A program made the position numbers and the translations under genes. Below, piece by piece: positions 46,097-55,757 of a stretch of DNA of 64,000 nt. How positions within the stretch are numbered: the first letter of the stretch is position 1; each line of letters begins with the position of its first letter. Origin of the DNA: Planctomycetota bacterium (GTDB lineage: Bacteria > Planctomycetota > Phycisphaerae > Phycisphaerales > UBA5793); NCBI GenBank assembly GCA_963205185.1, contig CAUJHZ010000053.1, positions 98,172-162,171 of the forward strand, in the 5' to 3' direction. The notes beneath the pieces were generated by a model. It did not search any database. It had not been told where the DNA came from and saw nothing but the letters and a program-made list of their open reading frames with translations.

Positions 46097-48118
46097 ATGG
46101 CCAGTTCGAGTGCATGGGGCATTGAGATCGGCTCATATGCCCTGAAAGCCGTGCGCCTTGAGCGCAACGGCGACGACGTGAGTCTTGCAGATTTCGCATA
46201 TGTGCCTCACAAAAAGGTGCTTTCCACGCCTGACGTGGACGGCGACGAGATGATCCGCCTCGCCATCGGGCAGTTCATGAGTCAGCAGCCCGACATGCGG
46301 CAGGGGCCGATTCTCGTCTCCGTGCCCGGCAACGGCGCGTTTGCCCGATTCGCCAAGTTGCCCCCCGTCGAGCCCAAGAAAGTGCCCGACATCGTCAAGT
46401 TCGAAGCGGTGCAGCAGATCCCCTTCCCGATCGAAGAGGTCGAGTGGGACTACGAGACCTTCACCAGCGAAGAGACGCCTGAGGTCGAAGTTGGCATCTT
46501 CGCTATCACCAAAGGCGCCGTGCAGGCGCGGCTGAACCTCTACAACGAACTGGGTCTGGTTCCCGACGGCATCAACATCTCGCCCGTGGCCGCGTACAAC
46601 GCGCTGCAGTACGACATGAGCATCCAAGCCGATTCGCCGGGAACGATCATCCTCGACATCGGCACGACCAGCACCGATCTGATCATCGCCGAGGGCGGCC
46701 GCACCTGGATCCGCACCTTCCCCATCGGCGGGCACAACTTCACCGAAGCGCTCATCAATTCTTTCAAACTGACTTACAGCAAGGCGGAGAAGCTCAAGTC
46801 GGAGGCCCAGACGAGCAAGTACCGCCGGCAGATTCTCTCGGCGATGCGTCCGGTCTTCGGCGATCTCGCGCAGGATGTCCAGCGGTCGATCGGCTACTAC
46901 CAGTCGCTCCACCGCGATGCCAACCTGACCCGGCTCATCGGCGTGGGCTCGACGTTCAAGCTGCCCGGGCTGCGCAAGTTCCTCAGCCAGCAGGTGCAGA
47001 TGGAAATCTCGCGCCTCGACGAGTTCAAGAGGCTCAGCAGCGGCAGCAACGCCGTGTTTGCCGAGCACATTCTCAACTCGGCGACGGCGTACGGCCTGGC
47101 GCTGCAGGGCCTCGGCCTGGCCGCCATCGACGTCAACCTCATCCCCGTCAGCGTGGTGCGCGATCGGCTCTGGAGTGAAAAGATCAAGTGGTTCGGTGCC
47201 GCCGCCGCCCTGGTCGTGTTCGGCTCGATGATCGCCTTTGCACGCCCGATGATCGACAACGGGTACACCAGCCAGTCGCAGGATTATCGGGAAATCGACA
47301 AGACCATCGCGGATGCTCAGAAACTCAAGAGCGAGTTCGACGAAATCACCAGGGCCACGGAGATCACCGGCAAGCCCGTGAACATCCGCGGCATGATCGA
47401 CAACCGCGACGTGTGGCCGAACATCCTCGCCGACGTGTCCAACATGCTCGCATCGGCCAGACCTCAGCCGGAACTGCTCAGCGGCAGTCCGGATGAGATC
47501 GCGTCCATCCCGCCCGCCGAGCGGCGGCTGCTGGAACTCAAGTCGCTCGATTACACCTTCGTGGCGCCGCGCGGCGAGCAGACCATGCCGCAGTTGCGCC
47601 TGCGCATGCGCGTCGAGAGTTCGAACAAGGACAGCGTCGCGCTCGTGAACAAGTCCGTCATTCAATGGCTGGGACAGAACGCCGAGCGCCCGGGCGTGCC
47701 ATACCGCATCCTGCGCGACCTGCCGGAAAACCAGCCCAAGACCGTGCGCATCGACGCAATGAAGACGCCGCCGGCAGACAGTACGCCGGGGCAGAGCACT
47801 GGCGGCCGCGGACCCGGTCGCGGCTCTGAAGGCGGCGGCTTCGAAGTCGGCGGGTTCGAAGGCAGCGGGTTTACCAAGGGCCGCGGCGGATTTGGAGGCG
47901 AAGGCATGGCCGTCTCCGGCGGAGTTACGCCCGGCAGCAATCGATACATGGGCAACTCATCGCTCAATCTCGATTCGCTCGCCCCGCTGCCGACGCCGGC
48001 CGCGACGTTGCCGCCCGACACCGATTACTACCAGGTCGAAGTCTCCTGGATCATCCAGCTGGTCGACCCCAACGCCCCCGCGACCACCGACGGCGCCACC
48101 GGGCAGGAGGGCAAATAA
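46097..48118 (+). CDS. pilM: PilM-type pilus assembly protein with PilN-like C-terminal part
   Basis: About 673 residues from the ATG at 46097 with an AAGGAG site (46085-46090). Residues 1-350 are the actin-like PilM fold: WGIEIGSYALKAVRLER, ILDIGTTSTDLIIAEGG, RTFPIGGHNFTEALINSF and LIGVGSTFKLPGLRKFL. A membrane helix follows near residue 375 (WFGAAAALVVFGSMIAFA), and then a coiled-coil and beta region like PilN, so the protein seems to merge PilM with PilN. A Gly-rich tract (EGGGFEVGGFEGSGF) precedes the C terminus. First of three genes coding for an inner-membrane platform for type IV pili or type II-like secretion. Confidence 0.82.
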   Translation: MASSSAWGIEIGSYALKAVRLERNGDDVSLADFAYVPHKKVLSTPDVDGDEMIRLAIGQFMSQQPDMRQGPILVSVPGNGAFARFAKLPPVEPKKVPDIVKFEAVQQIPFPIEEVEWDYETFTSEETPEVEVGIFAITKGAVQARLNLYNELGLVPDGINISPVAAYNALQYDMSIQADSPGTIILDIGTTSTDLIIAEGGRTWIRTFPIGGHNFTEALINSFKLTYSKAEKLKSEAQTSKYRRQILSAMRPVFGDLAQDVQRSIGYYQSLHRDANLTRLIGVGSTFKLPGLRKFLSQQVQMEISRLDEFKRLSSGSNAVFAEHILNSATAYGLALQGLGLAAIDVNLIPVSVVRDRLWSEKIKWFGAAAALVVFGSMIAFARPMIDNGYTSQSQDYREIDKTIADAQKLKSEFDEITRATEITGKPVNIRGMIDNRDVWPNILADVSNMLASARPQPELLSGSPDEIASIPPAERRLLELKSLDYTFVAPRGEQTMPQLRLRMRVESSNKDSVALVNKSVIQWLGQNAERPGVPYRILRDLPENQPKTVRIDAMKTPPADSTPGQSTGGRGPGRGSEGGGFEVGGFEGSGFTKGRGGFGGEGMAVSGGVTPGSNRYMGNSSLNLDSLAPLPTPAATLPPDTDYYQVEVSWIIQLVDPNAPATTDGATGQEGK

Positions 48119-48121
48119 GTC

Positions 48122-49564
48122 ATGACACCCGTACTCAACTGGATCAAGTCTCACCTGCTGATCGTCATCATGTGCGCGATCAGCGTCATCGTCCTGCCGG
48201 TCGTCATCTTCGCGAGCAGTTCCTGGAACGCCAGGATCGCCAAGCAGATCGCCGACCGCGTCAACGCCCAGAACACCAAAATCCGAAACGCGTCTTCGAC
48301 GACCGTGACGGTCAAGCCTCTCGTGCCCGGTGCGCCGGCCATCGAGGACAACATGACCGTTAACGAGAAGATGCTGGAGGAATACCGCGTCGTGCGCGAG
48401 CAGATCAAGCAGGACGCGACCGAACTCGAGCAGTGGGTCGTCGCCGTGAACCGCGCGGGCAAGGAGCAGCAGCTCGTGCCCGGCCTGCTGCCCGAGCCGT
48501 CGCGGGCGGAGATCAACGAACTGCCGTTCCGCATCCACGGCGCGTTCATACGTGCTCACGAAGAGCTGCTCCGCCAGGTCGGCGCCGGCATGCCGCCCGA
48601 TCCGGAATCGGTTCAGGAGCAGCTCGTCGAGTACGAGCGCAACTACCGCCGCAGCCAGTTCAACGTCGATTCGCAGACGATGCTCTCCGACTCTGAGCAG
48701 AAGAAGCTGTCTGAGGCCATGACGGCCCGGCGGCTGGCCATCTATGCGCAGGCGGCGCAGGAGTACTCTGTCTTCGCCGACATCTCCGTCTTCAACCTCG
48801 AGCAGTGGCAGAGCCAGAACCCGCCGGACAAGTTCCGCTGGTACGAATGGCAGCACACCTACTGGGTCAATCTGGACCTGATGCAGGCCGTCGCCAAGGC
48901 CAATCGCGTGGACGATCTGCCCACGACCATCGCCGGCCGGCCTTCGAGCGTGATCAAGCGCGTCGTCACCATTAATCCTCAGTCGCTCTTCGGCGGCGCC
49001 ACGGAAGGGAGTTACCAGCCAGGCGGAGCCGATCCCGGCCAGCCGATGGGCATGGGTCCCGAAGGCATGGGAATGGGACCGGAAGGGACTGCGATGGGGC
49101 CCGAAGGCGGAGCCATGGTCTCCAAGTTCGGCCGTTTTGAAGGCGGTGAAGCGCCCACGCCCGGCGCGTCCTCAAGCCCCGCGCCTGCGGCCGATCCTGG
49201 CGCGTACGCCGATGCCAATCAGCCGTTCCCGCCCGACTTCACCAAGTCGATCAGCGGGCGTCCCGCCAAGACCGGCCTGTACGACAAGCGCACGGTGAAC
49301 CTCACGCTCATCGTGGACAGCAGCCGGCTGCAGGACGTGTTCAAGGCGTTCCACAGCACCAACTTCATGAGTGTGGTGGGCTTCAAGACCTCGCCGCTCG
49401 ATGTCACGCGCGATCTCGCGCAGGGGTTCTACTACGGCCCCGACCCCGTCATCGAAGTCGAACTCGAAATTGAAACGCTCTGGCTCAGGGACTGGACCGT
49501 CGATCTCATGCCGCCCCCGGTTCGCACGTTCTACGGAATCGTCGAGCCGGCGCCGGAAGGCTGA
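48122..49564 (+). CDS. Membrane-anchored protein of the PilM cluster (PilO-like position)
   Basis: 480 residues, 3 nt after the pilM stop. One N-terminal membrane helix (LLIVIMCAISVIVLPVVIFA) is followed by a largely helical extracytoplasmic part and a Met/Gly/Pro-rich tract (GMGPEGMGMGPEGTAMGPEG). A folded C-terminal domain then contains VNLTLIVDSSRLQDVFKAF and VIEVELEIETLWLRDWTVDL, similar in pattern to the ferredoxin-like domains of PilN/PilO. Assignment to PilO rests on position and topology, not on clear similarity. Confidence 0.6.
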   Translation: MTPVLNWIKSHLLIVIMCAISVIVLPVVIFASSSWNARIAKQIADRVNAQNTKIRNASSTTVTVKPLVPGAPAIEDNMTVNEKMLEEYRVVREQIKQDATELEQWVVAVNRAGKEQQLVPGLLPEPSRAEINELPFRIHGAFIRAHEELLRQVGAGMPPDPESVQEQLVEYERNYRRSQFNVDSQTMLSDSEQKKLSEAMTARRLAIYAQAAQEYSVFADISVFNLEQWQSQNPPDKFRWYEWQHTYWVNLDLMQAVAKANRVDDLPTTIAGRPSSVIKRVVTINPQSLFGGATEGSYQPGGADPGQPMGMGPEGMGMGPEGTAMGPEGGAMVSKFGRFEGGEAPTPGASSSPAPAADPGAYADANQPFPPDFTKSISGRPAKTGLYDKRTVNLTLIVDSSRLQDVFKAFHSTNFMSVVGFKTSPLDVTRDLAQGFYYGPDPVIEVELEIETLWLRDWTVDLMPPPVRTFYGIVEPAPEG

Positions 49565-49606
49565 TCGAGACAGACCTGAGCATGCCACGAAAGGCAGGAA
49601 CTCAAA

Positions 49607-51631
49607 ATGAAACCAAAGGGAATCAACCTCTTTGAACAGCACGTGGAGAAGATCGTCATCGGCGTGGCCGCCGTCATTGTGCTCGGCCTCGCCGCCAAGG
49701 CGTTCCTCACCGAACCTAATGCCGTGAACCTCGATGGAACGAAACTCGCGCCATCAGAAGTGGACGAGGTCCTGGCGAACAAGGCGCGTCAGTTGGATGC
49801 CAAGGTCAACAGCCCGACTTCGCTTGAAGTCGAGTCCGTCGGCCGGCTGACCGACTGGCTCGAGCAGCAGCACGATTCTCCCTCGCTGCCTGAAGCGCCG
49901 CCGGTGGCGCTCGTCGCGCCGGTGACGTACAAGATCGGCTCGGAAAACGCCGGCTTCGCCAGCACCGCGACGGAGATGTACGCCGAGGTCGCCGCGCCGC
50001 AACCCAAGAACCTCCAGGTGACGTCGCTCGACTACACGATCGACCCTGCAGAAGTGACCGAACTGCCCGAACTCGCGTCGCGATTCGAAGGCGAGCCGCC
50101 GTACGACATTCACGCCGTGCACGTCTCTGCCGAGTTTGACGGCAAAGCCCTGCGCAGCGCGCTGTCCAGCCTCGTCGAGAATCGCAAGCCGATTCCGAGC
50201 CAATGGGTCGATCAGGACATGGCCATCGTTGATGTCGTCGTGGAGCGCCAGCAGATGCTTCCCGACGGCTCGTGGTCGAGCCCCGAGAGCGTGAGCACCA
50301 TCCCCGGCCAGCTGTCCGTTCGTGACCGGTTGGAAAAAGCCGCGCCGCGCGACAAGGACGAGATCCTTCGCAACGTGGCGACGTACGGCTCGGGCGTTTA
50401 CCAGCCGGGGTTCTTCACACTGGCGGACGGCACGGAGTGGTCATATGACATCGTCAAGGCCGCCGCGCCCAAGTCGCCGGAAGTGCTCGACGCCGAGCGC
50501 CGCCTGCAGCTGGCCTGGCGCGAAGTCGGGCGGACACAAGCCGCCCTGGACCGCTTCCTCAAACAGCAGGCTGAGCGGAAGCAGCCAATCGGCGGCGAAA
50601 GCGGAGGCGGCGGAACCGGAAAGGGAGGCAAGTCCGGCGGCTTCGAGGGCGGCGGAAACGAAGTCCCCGACGAGTCCAAAGACGCCGGCAGGCCCAAGGA
50701 AACCCTCGAGGAGCGCACTGAGCGCCGCCTGAACGAGGCGATCGCCGCGGCCCGCACCGCCTACGACGAGGCGAAGAAGGCACTTCTCGCAATCGATCCG
50801 GAGTACTCTGAATTCCCCGATGCGACCGCCGCGCCACAAGACGGGCGCAACTACTCCCAGCCCGGCGGTGGAGCCAAGGGACGCGAGTATCTGCCGCCTG
50901 AGGGCATGCCCGACGAGGCTGGCGGCACGGGCTTTGAAGGCGGCGGCTCGGGCTTCGAAGGCGGCGGATCGGGCTTCGAAGGAGGCGGCGGCAGCAAGTT
51001 CAACGCTCCTCCTCCGACCGCCAAGGGCATGGGCCAAAGCGCCGCGGCCAAGAGCCTCTTCGAGAACCCGTCCATCCGGGTGTGGTCGCACGACATCACT
51101 GCTGAGCCGGGTTCGACGTACCGATACCGGCTGGCCGTGGGGCTGTACAACCCATTCTTCGGCCGCGAGTCGCGGCTGGCGGAATCTCAGCAGAACCTGG
51201 CGAGCAGTGCCCGCGTGCTCTCGCCGTGGACGGATTGGTCCGAGCCGGTGCGCGTAAACCCGCCGCAGCAGTTCTTCGCGGTGACGGGCATCTACAACGA
51301 ATCGGTCGAAGACCGCAGCGCCAGTTTCGAGGTGTATTCGTTCACGAGAGGCCAGCACCGGGTAATGACCGTGACGGTCCGGCCTGGCGAGCCCATCGGC
51401 GAGAAGCGGACCTTCCCGCCCGCCGAGACGGGAGGCGAATCCCAGGAAGTGGACTTCTTCACCGGAGCCACTCTGCTGGATGTCGTGCAGCTGGACGGCG
51501 GATCGGCCCTGAACCAGCGGGTGCAGATCCTCGTGGCGATGCCGGATGGCTCCATCCAGATCATCGACCCGAGCGACCCGCGCATCGAGGCCGAGCGTCA
51601 GCGTCTGCGGGCTCTGGCGGGTCGGGCCTAA
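49607..51631 (+). CDS. Membrane-anchored Gly-rich protein of the PilM cluster
   Basis: 674 residues. Near the N terminus is one membrane helix (IVIGVAAVIVLGLAAKAFL). The rest is predicted extracytoplasmic. It includes a coiled-coil-like charged region (TLEERTERRLNEAIAAARTA) and Gly-rich repeats of the form GSGFEGG (near residues 440-465). It then has a beta domain (TYRYRLAVGLYNPFFGRES, VFAVTG-like strands, ending PDGSIQIIDPSDPR). Position suggests a partner of PilM in the pilus platform, perhaps in the PilP role. A terminator follows. Confidence 0.6.
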   Translation: MKPKGINLFEQHVEKIVIGVAAVIVLGLAAKAFLTEPNAVNLDGTKLAPSEVDEVLANKARQLDAKVNSPTSLEVESVGRLTDWLEQQHDSPSLPEAPPVALVAPVTYKIGSENAGFASTATEMYAEVAAPQPKNLQVTSLDYTIDPAEVTELPELASRFEGEPPYDIHAVHVSAEFDGKALRSALSSLVENRKPIPSQWVDQDMAIVDVVVERQQMLPDGSWSSPESVSTIPGQLSVRDRLEKAAPRDKDEILRNVATYGSGVYQPGFFTLADGTEWSYDIVKAAAPKSPEVLDAERRLQLAWREVGRTQAALDRFLKQQAERKQPIGGESGGGGTGKGGKSGGFEGGGNEVPDESKDAGRPKETLEERTERRLNEAIAAARTAYDEAKKALLAIDPEYSEFPDATAAPQDGRNYSQPGGGAKGREYLPPEGMPDEAGGTGFEGGGSGFEGGGSGFEGGGGSKFNAPPPTAKGMGQSAAAKSLFENPSIRVWSHDITAEPGSTYRYRLAVGLYNPFFGRESRLAESQQNLASSARVLSPWTDWSEPVRVNPPQQFFAVTGIYNESVEDRSASFEVYSFTRGQHRVMTVTVRPGEPIGEKRTFPPAETGGESQEVDFFTGATLLDVVQLDGGSALNQRVQILVAMPDGSIQIIDPSDPRIEAERQRLRALAGRA

Positions 51632-51660
51632 ACCCGGCTGCCTCGGGGACTTACCGTATT

Positions 51661-51695
51661 GCCGGAGGGTCGCATGGCCCTCCGGCTTTCGTTTT
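51661..51695 (+). terminator. Rho-independent terminator of the PilM operon
   Basis: GCCGGAGGG, an 8-nt loop and CCCTCCGGC form a perfect 9-bp stem followed by TTTCGTTTT. It lies 30 nt after the last gene of the cluster. Confidence 0.85.
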
Positions 51696-51770
51696 GAACC
51701 TGCGGCTGGGCCGGCGCGTAGTTGGTGAGAAGATGGGTGAGAAATGTGTGGCGGGGATGAGTCGAGACGC

Positions 51771-51798
51771 TTGACGCTGCCCTGCTCAAAGCTACTAT
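51771..51798 (+). promoter_or_regulatory. Sigma-70-type promoter of the 23S-5S operon
   Basis: TTGACG and TACTAT are separated by 16 nt, a near-consensus housekeeping promoter. It lies about 330 nt before the 23S gene and after the previous terminator. The leader between (51799-52127) holds no gene; it contains CTCTTTGACAA, a motif common in rRNA leaders. This shows that 23S-5S is transcribed independently of 16S. Confidence 0.75.
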
Positions 51799-52257
51799 CT
51801 CTCTTGCCCCTGTAGGGGGCGGTTTTTGTTGGCAGGCGGCCGGATCATCCGGTGCGGCCCGCCAGACGCTCTTTGACAAGTGAGTTCGAGAACGCGTGAA
51901 TCACGTCGCTTTTTCCGGGCGGCGTGGTTTAGATCATCGAGTTAGAAATCTCGAGTTGACCTGTCAAATGCACGACAGGTGGGCGGCTTTGAGGCATGGC
52001 GGCGACCGGCGCGAGAGCGGCGGCCGGCGAGATGGTTCGAAGCTGCGGAGGCGTCGCAAAAGCCTCCGCGTGGAGATGTCGAGTTGTGTTCGTAGCGGTG
52101 TGAATCGATACGGGCTCAGGTCGGCATGACCAAGCCACTAAGGGCACATGGTGAATGCCTTGGCGTCAAGAGGCGATGAAAGACGTGGAAACCTGCGATA
52201 AGCCCCGGGGAGCTGGTAAACAAGCACCGATCCGGGGATCTCTGAATGGGGCAACCC

Positions 52258-52328
52258 GTCCCGCCACTAACTGACTCTGGCCCGGCGAGCGAATTCGTCG
52301 AGCGTCCCGAGTCCGTTAGTGGCGGGAC
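52258..52328 (+). other. Extended hairpin in the 5' domain of 23S rRNA
   Basis: Arms GTCCCGCCACTAAC (52258) and GTTAGTGGCGGGAC (52315) pair perfectly over 14 bp and continue through GACTC/GAGTC to an apical loop. It replaces the short hairpin found at this place in E. coli (after GGGGAAACCC). Such long extensions can be cut out by RNase III. Confidence 0.8.
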
Positions 52329-52737
52329 ATCATCAACTGAATGCATAGGTTGATGAAGCAAACCCGGCCAACTGAAACATCTCAGTAGCCGGAGGAAAAG
52401 AAAGCAAACGCGATTCCGTCAGTAGCGGCGAGCGAACGCGGACCAGCCCAGACCAGGCTTCGGCCTGGGGCACCGGAATCAAAGTGGATCTGCTGCGAGC
52501 GTGTTGGAAAGCGCGACCAAAGAAGGTGATAGTCCTGTAGCAGCGGTGAAGCGGCGAGGGTGCAAAGAGTAATGTCGAGCCCGTGAAACTCGGCATGAAC
52601 ATGCGGGGCCCACCCCGTAAGGCTAAATACTCCTTGACGACCGATAGTGAACCAGTAAGGCGACTGAATGGTGAAAACAACCCCGACGAGGGGAGTGCAA
52701 TAGTAGCTGAAACCATGTGCTTACACAGCGGTCGGAG

Positions 52738-53063
52738 CCCCGCTACTAAAATGCTCTCGGAGAACTGGAAGCGTGTACTACGTTTATCTGCTTCAAAACA
52801 GAGACAACGACAACGACTTCTATCTCGGCTACTCAAGCGACCTCAAGGAACGGTTCAAACAGCACAATGCTGGGAGAAACGCTTCCACACGGGGTCGAGC
52901 GTGGAGGCTTGTGTACTACGAAGCGTACAGCACTGCAGACGCAGCGCGTGAACGCGAACGCAGGCTGAAGCACGATGGCCGCGTCAGGCGATTCCTGATG
53001 GATCGCGTGAGGCGGTACTTGAGCGGCCGGGAGGCTCCCGAGTAGAGCATTTTAGTAGCGGGG
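52738..53063 (+). other. Intervening sequence in helix 25 of 23S rRNA
   Basis: CCCCGCTACTAAAATGCTC at 52738-52756 and GAGCATTTTAGTAGCGGGG at 53045-53063 are perfect 19-bp inverted repeats enclosing 288 nt. The flanks correspond to helix 25 of the E. coli molecule, a known hot spot for intervening sequences, which are excised by RNase III without religation. The enclosed part encodes a GIY-YIG protein instead of the usual four-helix-bundle protein. Confidence 0.9.
52773..53045 (+). CDS. GIY-YIG nuclease-domain protein inside the 23S rRNA intervening sequence
   Basis: 90 residues from a GTG with GGAG 11 nt upstream. The protein is one GIY-YIG domain: YYVYLLQN (GIY motif), FYLGYSSDLKERFKQHNAGR (YLGYS in place of YIG, then the conserved Arg and His), ARERERRLKHDGR with the catalytic Glu region, resembling the small YhbQ/UPF0213-like group. 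The start lies just inside one arm of the closing stem and the stop codon ends on the first base of the other. So the coding sequence fills the insert almost exactly. It could be a homing-type nuclease that spreads the insert, or a nuclease that helps processing; neither is shown. Confidence 0.88.
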   Translation: MYYVYLLQNRDNDNDFYLGYSSDLKERFKQHNAGRNASTRGRAWRLVYYEAYSTADAARERERRLKHDGRVRRFLMDRVRRYLSGREAPE

Positions 53064-54322
53064 TGACGGCGTGCCTTTTGCATAATGAGCCGGCGAGTTA
53101 TTCTTTGTGGCAAGGCTAAGCCTCACCGAGGCGGAGCCGCAGCGAAAGCGAGTCTTAAACGGGCGCGAAGTCGCAGGGAATAGACGCGAAACCAGGTGAT
53201 CTACCCATGGCCAGGCTGAAGGAAGGGTAAGACCTTCTGGAGGGCCGAACTCACCAGCGTTGAAAAGCTGGGGGATGAGCTGTGGGGAGGAGTGAAAGTC
53301 TAATCATACCTGGAGATATCTCGTTCTCTCCGAAATAGTTTTTGGGCTAGCCTCGCGTTACACCCGGTGGGGGTAGAGCACTGAATGAGACTTGGGCTCG
53401 CAAGAGTACCAGTCCCAATCAAACTCCGAATACCATCGGTCTCTGTCGCGGGAGTCAGTCTGCGGGTGATAATATCCGTGGTCAAAAGGGGAACAACCCA
53501 GACCACCGGCTAAGGTCCCTGAATCCGTCTAAGTTATTAAGGTAGTCGAATCGCTCAGACAGCCAGGATGTTGGCTTAGAAGCAGCCACCATTTAAAGAG
53601 TGCGTAACAGCTCACTGGTCGAGGGATTCGGCGCCGATAATGATCGGGAATTAAGGCGGATACCGAAGCCGTGGACTCGCCTCGTGCGAGTGGTAGGAGA
53701 GCGTTCCTGTCGGCGTTGAAGCGATCCCGGAAGGGTTCGTGGAGCGTCAGGAAGTGAATATGCCGGCTTGAGTAACGATAAAGCGGGTGAAAATCCCGCT
53801 CCCCGAAAGTCTAAGGTTTCCTGGGGAAGGTAAATCCGCCCAGGGTCAGCCGGATCCTAAGGCGAGGCCGAAAGGCGTAGTCGATGGACAGCAGGTTAAT
53901 ATTCCTGCGCACCGGCGTGCGGTTGAAGCGACGCGACGGATCTCTCAGCTCAGCAGGACGGTTAGAAATGTCCGGGCCCTTCGGGGCCCCGCTGGGGGCG
54001 GAGGTTCCAAGAAAAGCCGTTCGTGGACAATCGCCGGTTCCGTACTAAAACTGACACAGGTAGACGTGGTGAATAACCTCAGGGGCTCGAGAGAACGGTT
54101 GTGAAGGAACTAGGCAAATTGACCCCGTAAGTTCGCGATAAGGGGGCCCTCCTCCGTTCCAGGAGAGGGCGCAGAGAAAAGGCTCTGACGACTGTTTATC
54201 AAAAACACAGCACTGTGCCAACTCGCAAGAGGACGTATACAGTGTGACGCTTGCCCAATGCCGGAATGTTAAAGAAGTAGGTTAGCCGCAAGGCGAAGCT
54301 TGCAACTGAAGCACCGGTCAAT

Positions 54323-54381
<59 letters not shown>

Positions 54382-54658
54382 GTGCATGAATAGCGTAACG
54401 ATTGGAGCACTGTCTCCACAACCGACTCGGTGAAATAGTAGTGGCGGTGAAGATGCCGCCTACCCGCGGCAAGACGGAAAGACCCCGTGGACCTTTACTG
54501 TAGGCTAATATTGGTCACGAGCCTGTTCTGCGTAGGATAGGTGGGAGGCTTTGAAGTTCCGGTTCTGGCCGGGATGGAGCCACCCTTGAAATACCACCCT
54601 GAATTCGTTTGTGACCTAACCTCGACTCCCGTGAAGCCGGGCGAGGGACAGTGTTTGC

Positions 54659-54691
<33 letters not shown>

Positions 54692-54911
54692 TCGTAACGG
54701 AGGAGCACAAAGGTTGGCTCAGTACGGTTGGAAACCGTGCGTCGAGTGCAAGGGCATAAGCCAGCTTTACTGCGAGACATACTCGTCGAGCAGTTGCGAA
54801 AGCAGGTCCTAGTGATCCAGCGATCCCGAGTGGAAGGGTCGTTGCTCAACGGACAAAAGGTACCCCGGGGATAACAGGCTGATCGCTCCCGAGCGTCCAC
54901 AGCGGCGGAGC

Positions 54912-54955
<44 letters not shown>

Positions 54956-54984
54956 GCGGTCCCAAGGGTTTGGCTGTTCGCCAA

Positions 54985-55015
<31 letters not shown>

Positions 55016-55483
55016 GCGTGAGCCAGGTCGGTCCCTATCTGCCGTGGGCGTTGCAATATTGAGAGGAGTCTTCTTCAGTACGAGAGGACCTGGAAGGAGC
55101 CACCCCTGGTGCGTCTGTTGGCACGCTCGTGCCATCGCAGAGTAGCTAAGTGGCGCAGGGATAACCGCTGAAAGCATCTAAGCAGGAAGCCCCCCTCGAG
55201 ATGAATATTGCTGGCGTAAGCGAGAGACCCCCGGAAGACCACCGGGTTGATAGGCCGCAAGTGTAAGGGTCGAAATACCTTCAGCTGAGCGGTACTAACG
55301 GTCGAAGGCCTGGTCATGTCGACCACAGTCCGTATCGTCCCTGCCCCGTGCAGGACCGAGCGACTCATCGACATCCAGCCCACCCAAGTGCTCAGGCAAC
55401 TTTGGATTTCAATTCGCGATCAACGCGTTCTCAACTCATGCCTTGTCACTCGTCCGGTCGGGCTGAAAAGCCCGGCCGGTACT

Positions 55484-55593
55484 TTGTCGGTGACCAAAGG
55501 TCTGGGGCAACACCTGTTCCCATCCCGAACACAGCAGTTAAGCCCAGGCCGCCGATGATACTGCTCAGCGGGAAAGTAGGTCATTGCCGACGC
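55484..55593 (+). rRNA. rrf: 5S ribosomal RNA
   Basis: Recognised by CCATCCCGAACACAGCAGTTAA-type loop B/C sequence (CCCATCCCGAAC, CAGTTAAGCCC) and by terminal pairing of GTCGG near 55486 with CCGAC near 55588. It lies 168 nt after the 23S gene; the spacer between them holds no tRNA. Ends approximate. Confidence 0.93.
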
Positions 55594-55598
55594 TTCAG

Positions 55599-55631
55599 CC
55601 CCGCAGCCCTAAAGGCTGCGGGGTTGTTTTT
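55599..55631 (+). terminator. Terminator of the rRNA operon
   Basis: CCCCGCAGCC, CTAAA and GGCTGCGGGG form a perfect 10-bp stem followed by TTGTTTTT, directly behind 5S. Confidence 0.92.
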
Positions 55632-55757
55632 GCGCGCCCTTCATCCCGCGCGCTGACCAACCCGCACCATTCTGAGAGGCAATCACGTTTCCCCAATCCC
55701 AGGGGTATCATGCTGTGTCGTTGCGGTTGATCGCGGCAGACCTCCGAGGCAGATCAG

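Noticed and set aside
52333..52836. Long antisense and sense frames inside the 23S gene (also 53787-54104 and 54616-55383)
   Set aside because: They cover conserved rRNA sequence, and their proteins have no family character. Only the GIY-YIG frame lies in non-rRNA insert sequence.
52738..53063. The 23S insert as a group I or group II intron
   Set aside because: At 326 nt it is almost wholly filled by the GIY-YIG frame, is closed by a simple perfect stem and lies at a known intervening-sequence site; there is no room for an intron core.
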